Positions 52,971-62,469 of a stretch of DNA of 64,000 nucleotides are shown in pieces. The first letter of the stretch is position 1, and each line of letters starts with the position of its first letter. Both the position numbers and the translations under genes were made by a program. Under the pieces are notes generated by a model. That model saw only the letters and a list, made by a program, of their open reading frames with translations. It was not told the DNA's origin and did no database searches. Origin of the DNA: JBBWZH01 sp035544115 (lineage in GTDB: Bacteria > Actinomycetota > Actinomycetes > Mycobacteriales > CADCTP01); the NCBI GenBank assembly GCA_963714145.1, contig OY970235.1, forward strand, positions 8,680,001-8,744,000. The letters run 5' to 3'.

Positions 52971-55931
52971 TCAGCGGAGCTTCGCCCGGACGGTGTCGGC
53001 GTCGGGGTGGTCGAGCTCGGTCAGGATCCGCAGCGCCTCGGTCCAGGCGGCGCGGGCGGCGTCGGGGTCGCCGGCGGTCTGCCGGACGTCGCCGAGGTTG
53101 ATCAGGCTGTCGGCCTCGTTGTAGCGGTCGCCGAGATCACGGTAGAGGTCGATGGAGTTCTGGTACGCCGCGGCGGCCTCGGCGTACTGGCCCAGGTGCC
53201 GGTGGGCGTAGCCGAGGCTGTCCCAGGTGGACGCCTGCCCGAGCCGGTGGCCGCCCTGCTGGTACAGGGCCAGCGCCTCCCGGCAGTGCACCAGGGCCGC
53301 GGCGTAGTCGCCGAGCTGCGCGTGGTCCCAGCCGAGCGCGTTCAGCGCCTGCGCCAGGTTGCGGTGGTTGCCGGCCTTCCGGGCCAGGTCGAGCGCCTGC
53401 TGGTCGTGCACCAGGGCCTGGTCGATGCGGCCCTCCCGCTCCCACAGCACGCTCAGGTTGATGTGCGCGTGCGCCTGCCCGGCCAGGTCGCCGACCTGGG
53501 CGTACAGCTCGATGGCCCGGGCCAGGTGGGCATGCGCCTCGGTGCCGCGGCCCAGCAGCGTGTCGGCCCAGGCGAGCATGCGCAGCGCGTACGCCTGCGC
53601 GGGCGGGTCGGCGAGGCGGTTCGTGGCGGCCAGCGCGGCCTGCCAGGTGGCGACGAGGTCGTGCCAGTGCCCGCGCCGTTCCAGGAAGGTGTCCAGGCCC
53701 CAGGCCAGCTGCCAGACCTGGGTGTCGTAGCCGGTCTCGCCGGCCAGCCGGACCAGGGCGAGCAGCACCGGGCGTTCGGCGGTCAGCCAGTCCATCGCCT
53801 GCGGGTAGCCGGCCAGCTCTTCTGGGCGGGCACCCGGCGCGGGCGGGGTGAGCGGCAGCGTGGGTGGCTCGCGGCGCGGGTTGAGCAGCCGCTCGCCGGC
53901 CTGCGCGGTGTGTACGTAGTGGTCCAGCAGCCGGCCGACCGCGGCGGCCCGCTCGTCGATCGGGTCGTTGGTCTGGGCCAGATCGGTGGCGTACGCGCGG
54001 AGCAGGTCGTGGAAGGTGTAGCGACCGGGGGCGTGCTCGGCCAGCAGGCTGGCCGCGGTCAGCTCGGCCAGCAGCGGTCGGGTCTCGGCCACCGGCCGGC
54101 CGGCCAGGCTGGCCGCCGCGGCGGCCGAGGTGTCCGCGCCCGGATGCAGGCCGAGCAGCCGGAACAGCCGGGCCGCGGCCGGCGTGAGCGCCTGGTAGGA
54201 CCAGGAGAACACGGCCCGGACGTTGGCCGCCGGGTCGTGCGCGTTCAGCGCGTCCAGCCGGCCGCGGGCCTCGGCCAGTTCGGCGGCCAGCGCGGCGAGC
54301 GGCAGCCGGGGGCGGACGGCGGCCCGGGCGGCGGCGATGGCCAGCGCCAGCGGCAGCCGGGCGCAGCGGTCCACGATGTCGTCGGTGGCGGCCGGCTCGG
54401 CGGCGATCCGGTCCGGGCCGAGTCGCCGGGCCAGCAGTTCGCGGGCCTCGACGGTGGTCAGCAGGCCGAGCGTGAGCGGCACCGCGCCGTCCGCGGCGAC
54501 CAGCGCGGTGAGCTGGTTGCGGCTGGTCACCAGGGCCAGCGCGGTGGCGCTGCCGGGCAGCAGCGGCCGCACCTGCTCGGCGTCCCGGGCGTTGTCCAGC
54601 AGCACCAGCAGCCGCTTGCCGGCGAGCGTGCTGCGGTAGAGCGCCGACTGCGCGTCCAGGCTGGCCGGGACGCGTTCCGGCGGCACCCCGAGCGCGTCCA
54701 GGAAGCCGCGGACCGCCTCGTCCGCGGCGATCGCCCGGCCACCCGGGTCGTACCCGCGCAGGTTCACGTAGAGCTGCCCGTCCGGGAACCGGTCGATCGC
54801 CCGGTGCGCCCAGTGCACGGCGAGCGCGGTCTTGCCCACGCCGGGCGGCCCGGACAGGGCGTACACCGTCGTCGCGGTCCGCGGCCCGGCGGGCGCCCCG
54901 GCCAGGGCCGCGTCGAGGGTGGCCAGCTCGGCCGGCCGGCCGGTGAAGCCGCGCACGTCCAGCGGCAGCTGACCCGGCGGCGGAGACGGCGGCCCGACCG
55001 GCTGGGCCGCCGGGGTCGTTGGCTGGGCCAACCGCTGGGTCGTTGGCGGGGCGGTCGGCTGGGCCGCTGGCGGGTCGGTCGGCCCGGCATCGCCGTCCGG
55101 GCCGGGGTGGGCCCGCAGGTACGCGTCGAACGGGTCGTCGCCGGCCAGGATCGTCTGCTGCAGGGCGCGCAGCGACGCGCCCGGCTCGATCCCCAACTGG
55201 TCCACCAGCACCCCGCGTACCTGCTGGTACGCGGCCAGCGCGTCGGCCTGCCGGTGGTTGCCGGCGAGCGCCAGCATCAGCTGCACCCAGGCCCGCTCGC
55301 GCAGCGGGTGGGCCTGCGCGTGCGCCTGCAGCTCGCCGATCAGCGCCGCGTGCCGGCCCAACCGCAGGTCGACGTCGATGCGCTCCTCCAGCGCGGCCAG
55401 CCGGCGTTCCTCCAGCGCGGCCAGCTCACCCTCGAAGCCGTGCAGCGCGACGCCGTCCAGGGCCGGGCCGCGCCAGAGCGCCAGCGCGTCGCGCAGCAGC
55501 CCACCGGCCTGCTCCAGGGCAACCGTGGTCGGCTGCCGCAGCAACTCCCGGACGGTGTCGGTCAGCTCGGTGAAGGCGTCCAGGTCCAGGTCACCGGGTG
55601 GGACCTCGATCAGGTAGCCGGGTGGCCGGGTCACCACCGGCCCGCCGCTGGTGCTGCCGGCGATGTCGGGGCCGCCGCCCGTGCCGCCGCCAGGGTCGGT
55701 ACGCAGCGCCCGGCGCAGTTCGGCCACGCACCCGTGCACCAGCCGGCGCGCGGCCAGCGGAGCCTCGTCACCCCAGAGGCTGTCGGCCAGCCGGTCGACC
55801 GAGACCACCCGGTTGGCGTTCAGCAGCAGGGTGGCCAGCACCACCGGCAGCTGCCGGCCGCCGATCAGCAGCTGCCGCCCGTCCTGCCACACCTCCAGCC
55901 CGCCGAGGATCCGGAATCGTGCTGCTGTCAC
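52971..55931 (-). CDS. SARP/AfsR-family transcriptional regulator
   Basis: 986 aa. Winged-helix DNA-binding domain (1-95: FRILGGLEVWQDGRQLLIGG ... LADSLWGDEAP), bacterial transcriptional activator domain (about 115-265), Pro-rich linker, NB-ARC ATPase with Walker A GPPGVGKTALAVHWAHRA (about 370) and VLLDNARDAEQVRPLLPG, and C-terminal TPR repeats (about 780-985). These large SARPs switch on antibiotic clusters. Genes to the right (phosphopantetheinyl transferase, carboxylase, prenyltransferase) are plausible targets. GTG start. Confidence 0.9.
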   Translation of the reverse strand: MTAARFRILGGLEVWQDGRQLLIGGRQLPVVLATLLLNANRVVSVDRLADSLWGDEAPLAARRLVHGCVAELRRALRTDPGGGTGGGPDIAGSTSGGPVVTRPPGYLIEVPPGDLDLDAFTELTDTVRELLRQPTTVALEQAGGLLRDALALWRGPALDGVALHGFEGELAALEERRLAALEERIDVDLRLGRHAALIGELQAHAQAHPLRERAWVQLMLALAGNHRQADALAAYQQVRGVLVDQLGIEPGASLRALQQTILAGDDPFDAYLRAHPGPDGDAGPTDPPAAQPTAPPTTQRLAQPTTPAAQPVGPPSPPPGQLPLDVRGFTGRPAELATLDAALAGAPAGPRTATTVYALSGPPGVGKTALAVHWAHRAIDRFPDGQLYVNLRGYDPGGRAIAADEAVRGFLDALGVPPERVPASLDAQSALYRSTLAGKRLLVLLDNARDAEQVRPLLPGSATALALVTSRNQLTALVAADGAVPLTLGLLTTVEARELLARRLGPDRIAAEPAATDDIVDRCARLPLALAIAAARAAVRPRLPLAALAAELAEARGRLDALNAHDPAANVRAVFSWSYQALTPAAARLFRLLGLHPGADTSAAAAASLAGRPVAETRPLLAELTAASLLAEHAPGRYTFHDLLRAYATDLAQTNDPIDERAAAVGRLLDHYVHTAQAGERLLNPRREPPTLPLTPPAPGARPEELAGYPQAMDWLTAERPVLLALVRLAGETGYDTQVWQLAWGLDTFLERRGHWHDLVATWQAALAATNRLADPPAQAYALRMLAWADTLLGRGTEAHAHLARAIELYAQVGDLAGQAHAHINLSVLWEREGRIDQALVHDQQALDLARKAGNHRNLAQALNALGWDHAQLGDYAAALVHCREALALYQQGGHRLGQASTWDSLGYAHRHLGQYAEAAAAYQNSIDLYRDLGDRYNEADSLINLGDVRQTAGDPDAARAAWTEALRILTELDHPDADTVRAKLR

Positions 55932-56277
55932 CGGACCACCCGGTCACGCGCGTATTGCCACGGTTGGCGCACCACCGAAGTCTGCACCAACGGCATCGCG
56001 GCCGACCGCGTACCCACCGGCGTGCTGTCCCCGGGCCGCCGCTCGGCGCGGCAGCCGCGGGGCGGTCACTGGTCCACACCGTCCTGAGTGGACAGTGCGA
56101 GGTCGGCCCCGGCGCCGGTCGGCACTGGGCCGCCGCGCAGCCCGGTGCGGTTCCTCCCGGTGCCGCCAGACCGCGCCGGCCAGCGGCCCCCGCGGGTCGG
56201 CGTCCGCGGCGGCGGCCAGCACCAGCGCGACCTGGCTCGCGGCGGCGGCCCGGCCGGTTGCGGGCCCGGGCACCGGG

Positions 56278-56934
56278 TCAGCGGGCGACGGTGATCGCCG
56301 TGACCACCAGGCCGTCGCGGGCCAGCCAGCGGCCGGTGAAGGCGGCCAGCGGGCGGCCGGCGACCGTCGGCGGTGGCACCAGCAGGTGGGCGGTGAAGGT
56401 GCCGCCGGCCGGGTCGAGGTCGACCCGGGCCTCGGCGAAGTCCAGCCAGCGGTGGGTCAGCGGGAACCAGGCCTTGTAGACCGACTCCTTCGCGCTGAAC
56501 AGCAGCCGGTCCCAGTTCAGCGTCGGCCGCTCGGCGCGCAGCCGGGCCAGCGCGGCCAGCTCGCCGGCGAGCGCGACCGCCTCGGCCACCCCCGCCGGCA
56601 GCGGCTCGTCCGGCTCCGCGTCGATGCCGATCGCCAGCAGGTCACCGGCGCGGGCCACCGCCGCGGCGCGGTACCCGGCGCAGTGCGTCATGCTGCCGAC
56701 CACGCCGGCCGGCCACTGCGGCGCGCCCCGCTCGCCGGGCAGGATCGGGGCCGGCGGCACGCCGAGTTGGCCCAGGGCGGCCCGGGCGCAGTGCCGGACG
56801 GTGGTGAACTCCCGCCGGCGCTTGTCCACCGCGCGGGCCAGCAGCGCTTCCTCGGTCGGGAACAGCCAGGCATCGGGCGGATCGGCCCAGGCTTCGGCCG
56901 TCGCGACGCCGCCGGGCAGCACCTCGTCGATCAC
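56278..56934 (-). CDS. 4'-phosphopantetheinyl transferase, EntD/Sfp type
   Basis: 218 aa. Loads the phosphopantetheine arm from CoA onto carrier proteins of polyketide or peptide synthases. Motifs: GSMTHCAGYRAAAVA, IGIDAEPDEPLP (Mg-binding Asp and Glu), and FSAKESVYKAWFPLTHRWLDF. Length and the THC motif fit the EntD group that serves secondary metabolism. Confidence 0.9.
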   Translation of the reverse strand: MIDEVLPGGVATAEAWADPPDAWLFPTEEALLARAVDKRRREFTTVRHCARAALGQLGVPPAPILPGERGAPQWPAGVVGSMTHCAGYRAAAVARAGDLLAIGIDAEPDEPLPAGVAEAVALAGELAALARLRAERPTLNWDRLLFSAKESVYKAWFPLTHRWLDFAEARVDLDPAGGTFTAHLLVPPPTVAGRPLAAFTGRWLARDGLVVTAITVAR

Positions 56935-57078
56935 GCCGCCTCCGCCCGCCGGCCAGCGCCTCGATCGGCCCTGGATCGGCCCTGGAGCGCCCTGGAGTAG
57001 TGCACTTTAGCGGTGAGCAAGGGCCCCGGAAGGGCGGCCGGCGAGGATCGCGGCATTCCACTTTTCCAGGGAGCAGCC

Positions 57079-57471
57079 ATGGCCGATCCGCCACGCCCCC
57101 GCCGCGCCAGCTTGGCCAAGGGCTTGCGCTACATCTTTGTCGGCTTCATCAGCCTGGGCTTCGCCGTCGGTCCGATGCTGCCGGTGTGGCTGACCAACCC
57201 CGATGTGCCGGACGACCCGCTCGACGCTGATCCGGACCGCCCGCGGCCGGCCGACAGCACGGTCGGCCCGGCCGGCTCGATCGGCTCGACCGGGCGGACC
57301 AGCCGGGCCGGTCCGGAGCCGCCGCGGCTGGCGCCGGAGCGGCCACTCGCGCCGCGGCCGTTCAGCTACCGGCCGGGCCTCGCCCTCAGCGGCGCGGAGG
57401 AGGCCGTCTGGGTGCAGCTCGTCCGCAACCTGCGGCCGGCCGTCGGCCGCGACTGGGAGGTACCGGAGTGA
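57079..57471 (+). CDS. Small membrane-anchored protein of unknown function
   Basis: 130 aa from ATG 57079 with AGGGAGC upstream. One membrane segment near the N-terminus (ALRYIFVGFISLGFAVGPMLPVWL, about 15-38), then a disordered Pro/Arg/Gly region and a short folded end (GAEEAVWVQLVRNLRPAVGRDWEVP). Not recognised. It heads a small rightward group with DUF5988 and the carboxylase gene. Confidence 0.5.
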   Translation: MADPPRPRRASLAKGLRYIFVGFISLGFAVGPMLPVWLTNPDVPDDPLDADPDRPRPADSTVGPAGSIGSTGRTSRAGPEPPRLAPERPLAPRPFSYRPGLALSGAEEAVWVQLVRNLRPAVGRDWEVPE

Positions 57472-57565
57472 GCCGGCCGGGCCGCTTAGCGCGGGCGAAG
57501 GTCGGCGTTAGCCGCGCTTCATACGCTGCCACTACGTCGAATCGGCCCGCCACCGACCAGCTGAC

Positions 57566-57576
57566 TCCATTGTGGA
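57566..57576. repeat. Near-copy of the TCCACWGTGGA palindrome (intergenic)
   Basis: TCCATTGTGGA, one change from consensus, 23 bases before the DUF5988 start codon. Confidence 0.5.
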
Positions 57577-57598
57577 CAGACAGGTGAGGAGATCCGCG

Positions 57599-57847
57599 AT
57601 GAGCGCACCCAGCCCCGCCTCATTCCCCCGAACCGACACCGACAAGGTAGAGGCGGTTCTCGTCGGTGGTCCGCTGGACCTGCCGACGGCGCTGCGCTAC
57701 CGGCGCGCCAGCCGCGCCGACTCCAAGATCAAGATCGTCCACCGCGGCGGGTACGAGCACTTCGAACGGGTCGATGGATGCACCGACGCGGACCACCGGC
57801 GGCCACTCGTCTTCGAGTGGACCACCCGGACGAAGTACGCCGAGTAG
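57599..57847 (+). CDS. DUF5988 family protein
   Basis: 82 aa; ATG 57599 with GAGGAG seven bases upstream. The sequence KVEAVLVGGPLDLPTALRYRRASRADSKIKIVHRGGYEHFER and FEWTTRTKYAE is typical of this small family, found almost only in or next to actinomycete natural-product clusters. Function unknown. Confidence 0.72.
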   Translation: MSAPSPASFPRTDTDKVEAVLVGGPLDLPTALRYRRASRADSKIKIVHRGGYEHFERVDGCTDADHRRPLVFEWTTRTKYAE

Positions 57848-57931
57848 GAACCGCGGCCGGACGCAGCGCCGCGTCCGGCCGGCCACCCCGGAGATCCCGA
57901 CCAATCCATGCTGTCCATGAAGGGTGAGACG

Positions 57932-59374
57932 ATGCTCAGAACCGTCGCTGAGCCGCTGGCCGTGGCCATCGGTGAATCCGCCGACCCACGCGACCCGGTG
58001 CTGCGGCTGGCTCAGCTGCTGGACGTCGGCTCGCTGACCCTGTTGCTCCCGCACGACGACGGCAGCGGCGTGCGCGCGGCGCATGGCCGCATCGACGGCA
58101 AGAAGGTCGTCGCGTACTGCACCGACGCCACCCGGATGGGCGGCGCGCTGGGTTACGCCGGCAGCCGGCGGATCGTGGAGGCCATCGACCTGGCGGTGCA
58201 CGAGCGCTGCCCGGTCGTCGGCCTGTGGCACTCCGGCGGCGCGAAGCTGGCCGATGGCGTCGAGTCGATGGACGGCGTCGGGCAGATGTTCGCGGCGATG
58301 ACCCGCGCGTCCGGCCGGGTGCCGCAGATCTCGGTCGTGCTCGGCCCGGCCGCCGGCGCCGCGGCCTACGGGCCGGCGCTGACCGACCTGGTGATCATGT
58401 CGGCGGACGGTCGGATGTTCGTGACCGGGCCGGACGTGGTCCGGTCGGTGACCGGCGAGCAGATCGGCATGGCCGAGCTTGGCGGCGGCGAGGCGCACGG
58501 CCGCCGGTCCGGCGTGGTGCACGTGGTGACCGGCAGCGAGGCCGAGGCGTACCTGCGGGCCCGCCGGATCGTCGGCTTCTTCGCCCGGCCGGGTCTGCTC
58601 GACATCACCGCGGTCAGCGCTCCGGAGGACCTGCGGGCGCTGCTGCCCGACCAGCGCCGGCGCGCGTACGACATCCGGCCGGTGATCCACCGGATCCTGG
58701 ACGGCGACCGGGACGGCTGCGTGTTCGAGGAACTGCAGCCGCGCTGGGCCGCCAACATGGTGATCGGCCTGGGTCGCCTCGGCGGCCGGTCGGTCGGTGT
58801 GCTGGCCAACAACCCGATCCGCAAGGGCGGCTGCCTGGACTCGCTCAGCGCCGAGAAGGCGGCCCGGTTCGTTCGGATGTGCGACGCGTTCGGCATCCCG
58901 CTGCTGGTGCTGGTGGACGTGCCCGGGTACCTGCCCGGCGTCGGTCAGGAGTGGGACGGGGTGGTCCGGCGCGGAGCCAAGCTGCTGCACGCGTTCGCGG
59001 AGGCGGTGGTGCCCCGGGTGACGCTGATCCTGCGCAAGTCCTACGGCGGCGCCTACATCGCGATGAACTCGCGGGCGCTGGGCGCCACCGCCGTGCTGGC
59101 CTGGCCGGACGCCGAGGTGGCCGTGATGAGCGCGGAGGCCGCCGTCGGCGTGCTCTACCGCAAGCAGTTGGCCGCGGCGGCCGACGATGAGCGGGCCGCT
59201 CTGCGCGGCCGGCTGCTTGCCGACCACCAGCGCACCGCCGGCGGCATCGAGCGCGGAATAGACCTGGGCGTCGTCGACGACGTGATTGACCCCACATTCA
59301 CCCGGCGCCGGCTGGCCGAGGCGCTCGCGGCCGCGCCGGCCGGCCGTGGGCATCACAACAACATCCCTTTGTGA
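57932..59374 (+). CDS. Acyl-CoA carboxylase beta (carboxyltransferase) subunit
   Basis: 480 aa from ATG 57932 (GGTGAG seven bases upstream); ATG 57908 would add eight residues but has a poorer ribosome site. Both halves of the crotonase-fold carboxyltransferase are clear: GLWHSGGAKLADGVESM with VVLGPAAGAAAYGPALTD (N), and NNPIRKGGCLDSLSAEKAARFVRMCDAFGIPLLVLVDVPGYLPG with SYGGAYIAMNSRALGA (C). Makes malonyl- or methylmalonyl-type extender units with a biotinylated alpha subunit encoded elsewhere. No alpha subunit in the window. Confidence 0.88.
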   Translation: MLRTVAEPLAVAIGESADPRDPVLRLAQLLDVGSLTLLLPHDDGSGVRAAHGRIDGKKVVAYCTDATRMGGALGYAGSRRIVEAIDLAVHERCPVVGLWHSGGAKLADGVESMDGVGQMFAAMTRASGRVPQISVVLGPAAGAAAYGPALTDLVIMSADGRMFVTGPDVVRSVTGEQIGMAELGGGEAHGRRSGVVHVVTGSEAEAYLRARRIVGFFARPGLLDITAVSAPEDLRALLPDQRRRAYDIRPVIHRILDGDRDGCVFEELQPRWAANMVIGLGRLGGRSVGVLANNPIRKGGCLDSLSAEKAARFVRMCDAFGIPLLVLVDVPGYLPGVGQEWDGVVRRGAKLLHAFAEAVVPRVTLILRKSYGGAYIAMNSRALGATAVLAWPDAEVAVMSAEAAVGVLYRKQLAAAADDERAALRGRLLADHQRTAGGIERGIDLGVVDDVIDPTFTRRRLAEALAAAPAGRGHHNNIPL

Positions 59375-60239
59375 GCTATTTACCGACCGGTAGTTATGCC
59401 GGGCGGTTATGCCGCCAGACTTGTGGTCTAGTCCAATCTTGTTACCCCGGAGTAGCGGTCGGGGCGCGCGCCGGCCGGCGAATGTGGCGTCGATAGGCCG
59501 ACTGGGGCAACACCGTAGATCGGTCGGGCTATTCACGCTGAGAGCAGTTCGCCCCGGTGCCGGCTGGATTGCGCCGTCCGGTAACTCGGAACCACCACGC
59601 CCGGCCCGGGAAAGGCCCGGGTCGGGTCCGGGTCGAGGCACGACTTTCGGGCCGCCTCGAGCCGGTCTCGAGTGGGGTGGTCGGCGGCCCGGCGGGCGCC
59701 ACCCGGTATTGCCGGGCGTCCGTTCGGCCTAACGTCAATTCGGCGTCGGGGCGCACCGGCCGGGGCGATCGAGTGGCCCGGCAATGGCCGGGTCGAGACG
59801 GCCGGTGGAAATCAACAATAGACTGCACTGTAATTCGGTAACAGGACTGCTACAGACTATTGGCCTGTCGTCCGGCGTGCCCTTTCGGGTAATATCAACT
59901 TAACTCCTCGGACACCTTAGCTCGCCCTCTTGACCTGCGCAGATGGCCCATCTGAGGGCTGGTCGCGGATACCTAGAGGCGAGGCCGTAGGCGTGGCCAG
60001 CGGTGCGATCGAGCCCGCCGTCACCGGGTCTCGATCAGGCCCGCGCAGACTTCGAACTGCGCACCATCCGATCGCGGAACCGGTAAGTTCCAGCAATGTA
60101 AGAGCCGTACGCGACAAGCGTCGGATCAACGTTGCACCGCTCCGTGATCCGGAATTCAGCGCAGTCAATGTCCGCGCTTGTCGCGCGCTGCTAGCGCGCG
60201 CCCAAAAGGCCTCCGCGCCAGAACTGACCGGGGTGAAGC
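59375..60239 (+). other. 865-bp gene-free region of lower GC
   Basis: No convincing gene on either strand. GC is lower than anywhere else in the window, with AT-rich patches at 59375-59450, 59800-59920 and 60070-60130. It contains two short related palindromes (around 59702-59718 and 59778-59793, core CCGGNNNTGCCGGG-like) and a CTGTA/TACAG pair at 59829-59856. It separates the carboxylase from the prenyltransferase and probably holds control sequences. Confidence 0.5.
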
Positions 60240-61247
60240 ATGTCCAGCATCGTCCTTGCCCGGCCGTCCGATGTCGTGCCATCCGGGCTCTTGCCGATCG
60301 GGCGCCGGGTCCGGCTGCCCGAGCGGGCGGCGGTGGCGCTGCCCGGGCGGGTCGCACCGCTCGCGCCGGCGCGCCGGCCAGGGCTGCCGCGGCTGCTCCG
60401 GCTCTGCCTGGTCGAGGCCCGGCCGGCGGTGCAGGTGATCTTCCTGCTCCGGTTCCTGGTCGGCGCGGCACTGGGCGGCCCGGCGGCACTCGCCGGCCAC
60501 GCCGCCCAGGTCGCCGCCGGCGCCGCCTCCTGGTTCTGCCTCACGCTCGCGATCTACCTGCTCAACGGTGCCTGTGACGTACTGGAAGACCAGTACAACG
60601 GGTCCCGGCGGCCGATCGCCAGCGGGGCGTTGCCGGTCTACCTGGCCATCCCGATCGCGGTCGCGGCCGGCGGGCTCGGGCTGGCGCTGGCCATGCTGGT
60701 GCCCGGCATGCTGCCGCTGGCCGGCGGCCTGCTGCTGCTCGGGCTGGCGTACTCGGCCGGCCCGGTCCCGCTCAAGCGCTGGCCGCTGGCCTGCGCGCTG
60801 GTGGTGATCGGTGCGGGTGTGCTCAGCTATGCCGCCGGCGACATAGCGGCCGACGGCGCGGTGAACCCGCGGCTGGTCGTCTTCGCCGCCGCCATGTCGG
60901 CCTGGATGGCGGTCGGCAGCCTGGCCAAGGACCTCTCCGACGTCGACGGCGACCGGTTGGCCGGGCGCCGGACCTGTCCCGTGGTGCTGGGCGAGGGCCC
61001 GGCCCGGCTGGTCACCTCCGCCGCCGCCCTGGCCGTCGCCGGTGCATTCCAGGTCGCCGTGCGGGCATTCTGCCCGCTGTTGCTGGCTGTGTCAGAAATG
61101 ACGCTTCTGGGCGCGGGTGTACTGACCGTTCTCGCTCTCACTCGGCTCAGTCGGGGTGCGCGCGTGCAGCAGCGCCGGCCCTATCGGGCATTCGCCTTCT
61201 GCCAATTTGCCGCTCACTTGACGTGCTTGTGGTCGACTGTCCTATAA
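60240..61247 (+). CDS. UbiA-family membrane prenyltransferase
   Basis: 335 aa, GGGGTGA before ATG. Eight to nine membrane helices from about residue 70. First Asp-rich motif NGACDVLEDQYNGSRRPIASG and second KDLSDVDGDRLAGRRTCPVVLG match the UbiA signature that binds Mg and the prenyl diphosphate. An N-terminal 60-residue basic extension is unusual. Probably prenylates an aromatic acceptor in the neighbouring metabolite pathway; a menaquinone or heme role is less likely given the context. Confidence 0.85.
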   Translation: MSSIVLARPSDVVPSGLLPIGRRVRLPERAAVALPGRVAPLAPARRPGLPRLLRLCLVEARPAVQVIFLLRFLVGAALGGPAALAGHAAQVAAGAASWFCLTLAIYLLNGACDVLEDQYNGSRRPIASGALPVYLAIPIAVAAGGLGLALAMLVPGMLPLAGGLLLLGLAYSAGPVPLKRWPLACALVVIGAGVLSYAAGDIAADGAVNPRLVVFAAAMSAWMAVGSLAKDLSDVDGDRLAGRRTCPVVLGEGPARLVTSAAALAVAGAFQVAVRAFCPLLLAVSEMTLLGAGVLTVLALTRLSRGARVQQRRPYRAFAFCQFAAHLTCLWSTVL

Positions 61248-61365
61248 TTCCCGGGGAAGTCCCGGGCGTTAGTCGCATTGAGGGTGCAGAATTCGGCTTC
61301 CGCCGGTGCGCGACTTTGTGTAGACGCGGTGGCCCACAGTTCCCGCACTGGGGGAAACGGGGGCG

Positions 61366-62469
61366 GTGGAGGTGGAGCCGACGGGTCGCCATGGGCGCGT
61401 GCGCCACATACCTCCGTCCGTCGCGGCCCGGGCCGACGAGATTGTCGGCCGGCTGGAAGAGCGCCTGCGCCAGCTGGACAGCCCGCTCCTCGCCAGCGCC
61501 GACGCCCGCCAGCAGCTCGAGTCGCAGGTCCGGTCGATCCTCACCGCGATGGCGACCAGGCTGGCCACGCCGACCGGTCGGGAACCCACTGAAACCGCGC
61601 TGAGCCTGGAGATCGGCAGTGCCCGGGCCACCGCCGAGATCCACCCGCGCGAGTCGTTACGGGCCGCCGCGCTGCTGTTCGAGGCGGCACTGCCGGTGGT
61701 ATTGCAAGAACTGCCCGCCGAGCGGGCCGGCGAAGATACCGAGGCGCTCGCGCTGGCACTGCACGCGGAGATCATGGAGCGGGTCAGCGTCGCCGCCGTC
61801 CCGTACGTCAGCCTGCTGCTGCAGCGGATGCACACCTCCCAGTTCGACGAGCGCCGCCGGATCGCGCGCGACCTGCACGACGGCGCCGCGCACGCGGTGG
61901 GCGTGGCGATGCAGCAGCTCGAGCTGTACGACGCGTACCTCAGCCGCGACCCGGCCGCGGCGCCACCGCGGCTGTGGGCGGCCCGCGAGTCCCTGGAGGA
62001 CGCGCTCAGCGTGATCCGCGGGCTGTCCGCCGAGCTGGGCAGCTCACCCACCGAGGATGGTCTGGACAAGGCGCTGGCCCGCTACCTGGACGCCAACATC
62101 CCGCCGTCGGTGACCGCCCAGCTGACCAGCTCGACCGACGTGGACGTGATCCCGGCCGAGGTGGGCGACCAGCTCTACTTCGTGATCCGGGAAGCGGTCC
62201 GCAACGCGCTGCTGCACGCGGACACGACCGAGCTGCGGGTCACGCTCAACGTCACCGACAGCGTCGTCACCGCGTCGGTGGAGGACTTCGGCCGCGGGCT
62301 GGACGTCGCCGAGGCGATGCGGGCCTCGCACCGGAAGGGTTCGGGCAGCGGGCTCACCTCGATGCGGGAGCGCGTCGAGCTGCTGGGTGGGGTGTTCACG
62401 CTGACCAGCCTGCCCGGCCGCGGAACCAAGGCGGAGATCATGGTGCCCTTGCTGACAGCGCGCCGATGA
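61366..62469 (+). CDS. NarL-type sensor histidine kinase, soluble
   Basis: 367 aa, GTG start. No membrane segment; an N-terminal helical sensor (20-155). HisKA_3 dimerisation box RRIARDLHDGAAHAVGVAMQQLELY holds the phosphorylated His (about residue 172), and the ATPase has N-box REAVRNALLHA and G-box DFGRGLD...SGLTSMRERVELLGG. The stop overlaps the ATG of the response regulator, so both are made together. The signal is unknown and must be cytoplasmic. Confidence 0.9.
   Translation: MEVEPTGRHGRVRHIPPSVAARADEIVGRLEERLRQLDSPLLASADARQQLESQVRSILTAMATRLATPTGREPTETALSLEIGSARATAEIHPRESLRAAALLFEAALPVVLQELPAERAGEDTEALALALHAEIMERVSVAAVPYVSLLLQRMHTSQFDERRRIARDLHDGAAHAVGVAMQQLELYDAYLSRDPAAAPPRLWAARESLEDALSVIRGLSAELGSSPTEDGLDKALARYLDANIPPSVTAQLTSSTDVDVIPAEVGDQLYFVIREAVRNALLHADTTELRVTLNVTDSVVTASVEDFGRGLDVAEAMRASHRKGSGSGLTSMRERVELLGGVFTLTSLPGRGTKAEIMVPLLTARR

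Noticed and set aside
51687..56087. 1466-codon plus-strand reading frame
   Set aside because: Shadow of pntA and the SARP gene; composition dominated by Gly/Arg/Gln and no recognisable domain.
59529..59828. Minus-strand 99-codon reading frame in the gap after the carboxylase gene
   Set aside because: No ribosome site, no conserved pattern and unusual composition; considered chance.
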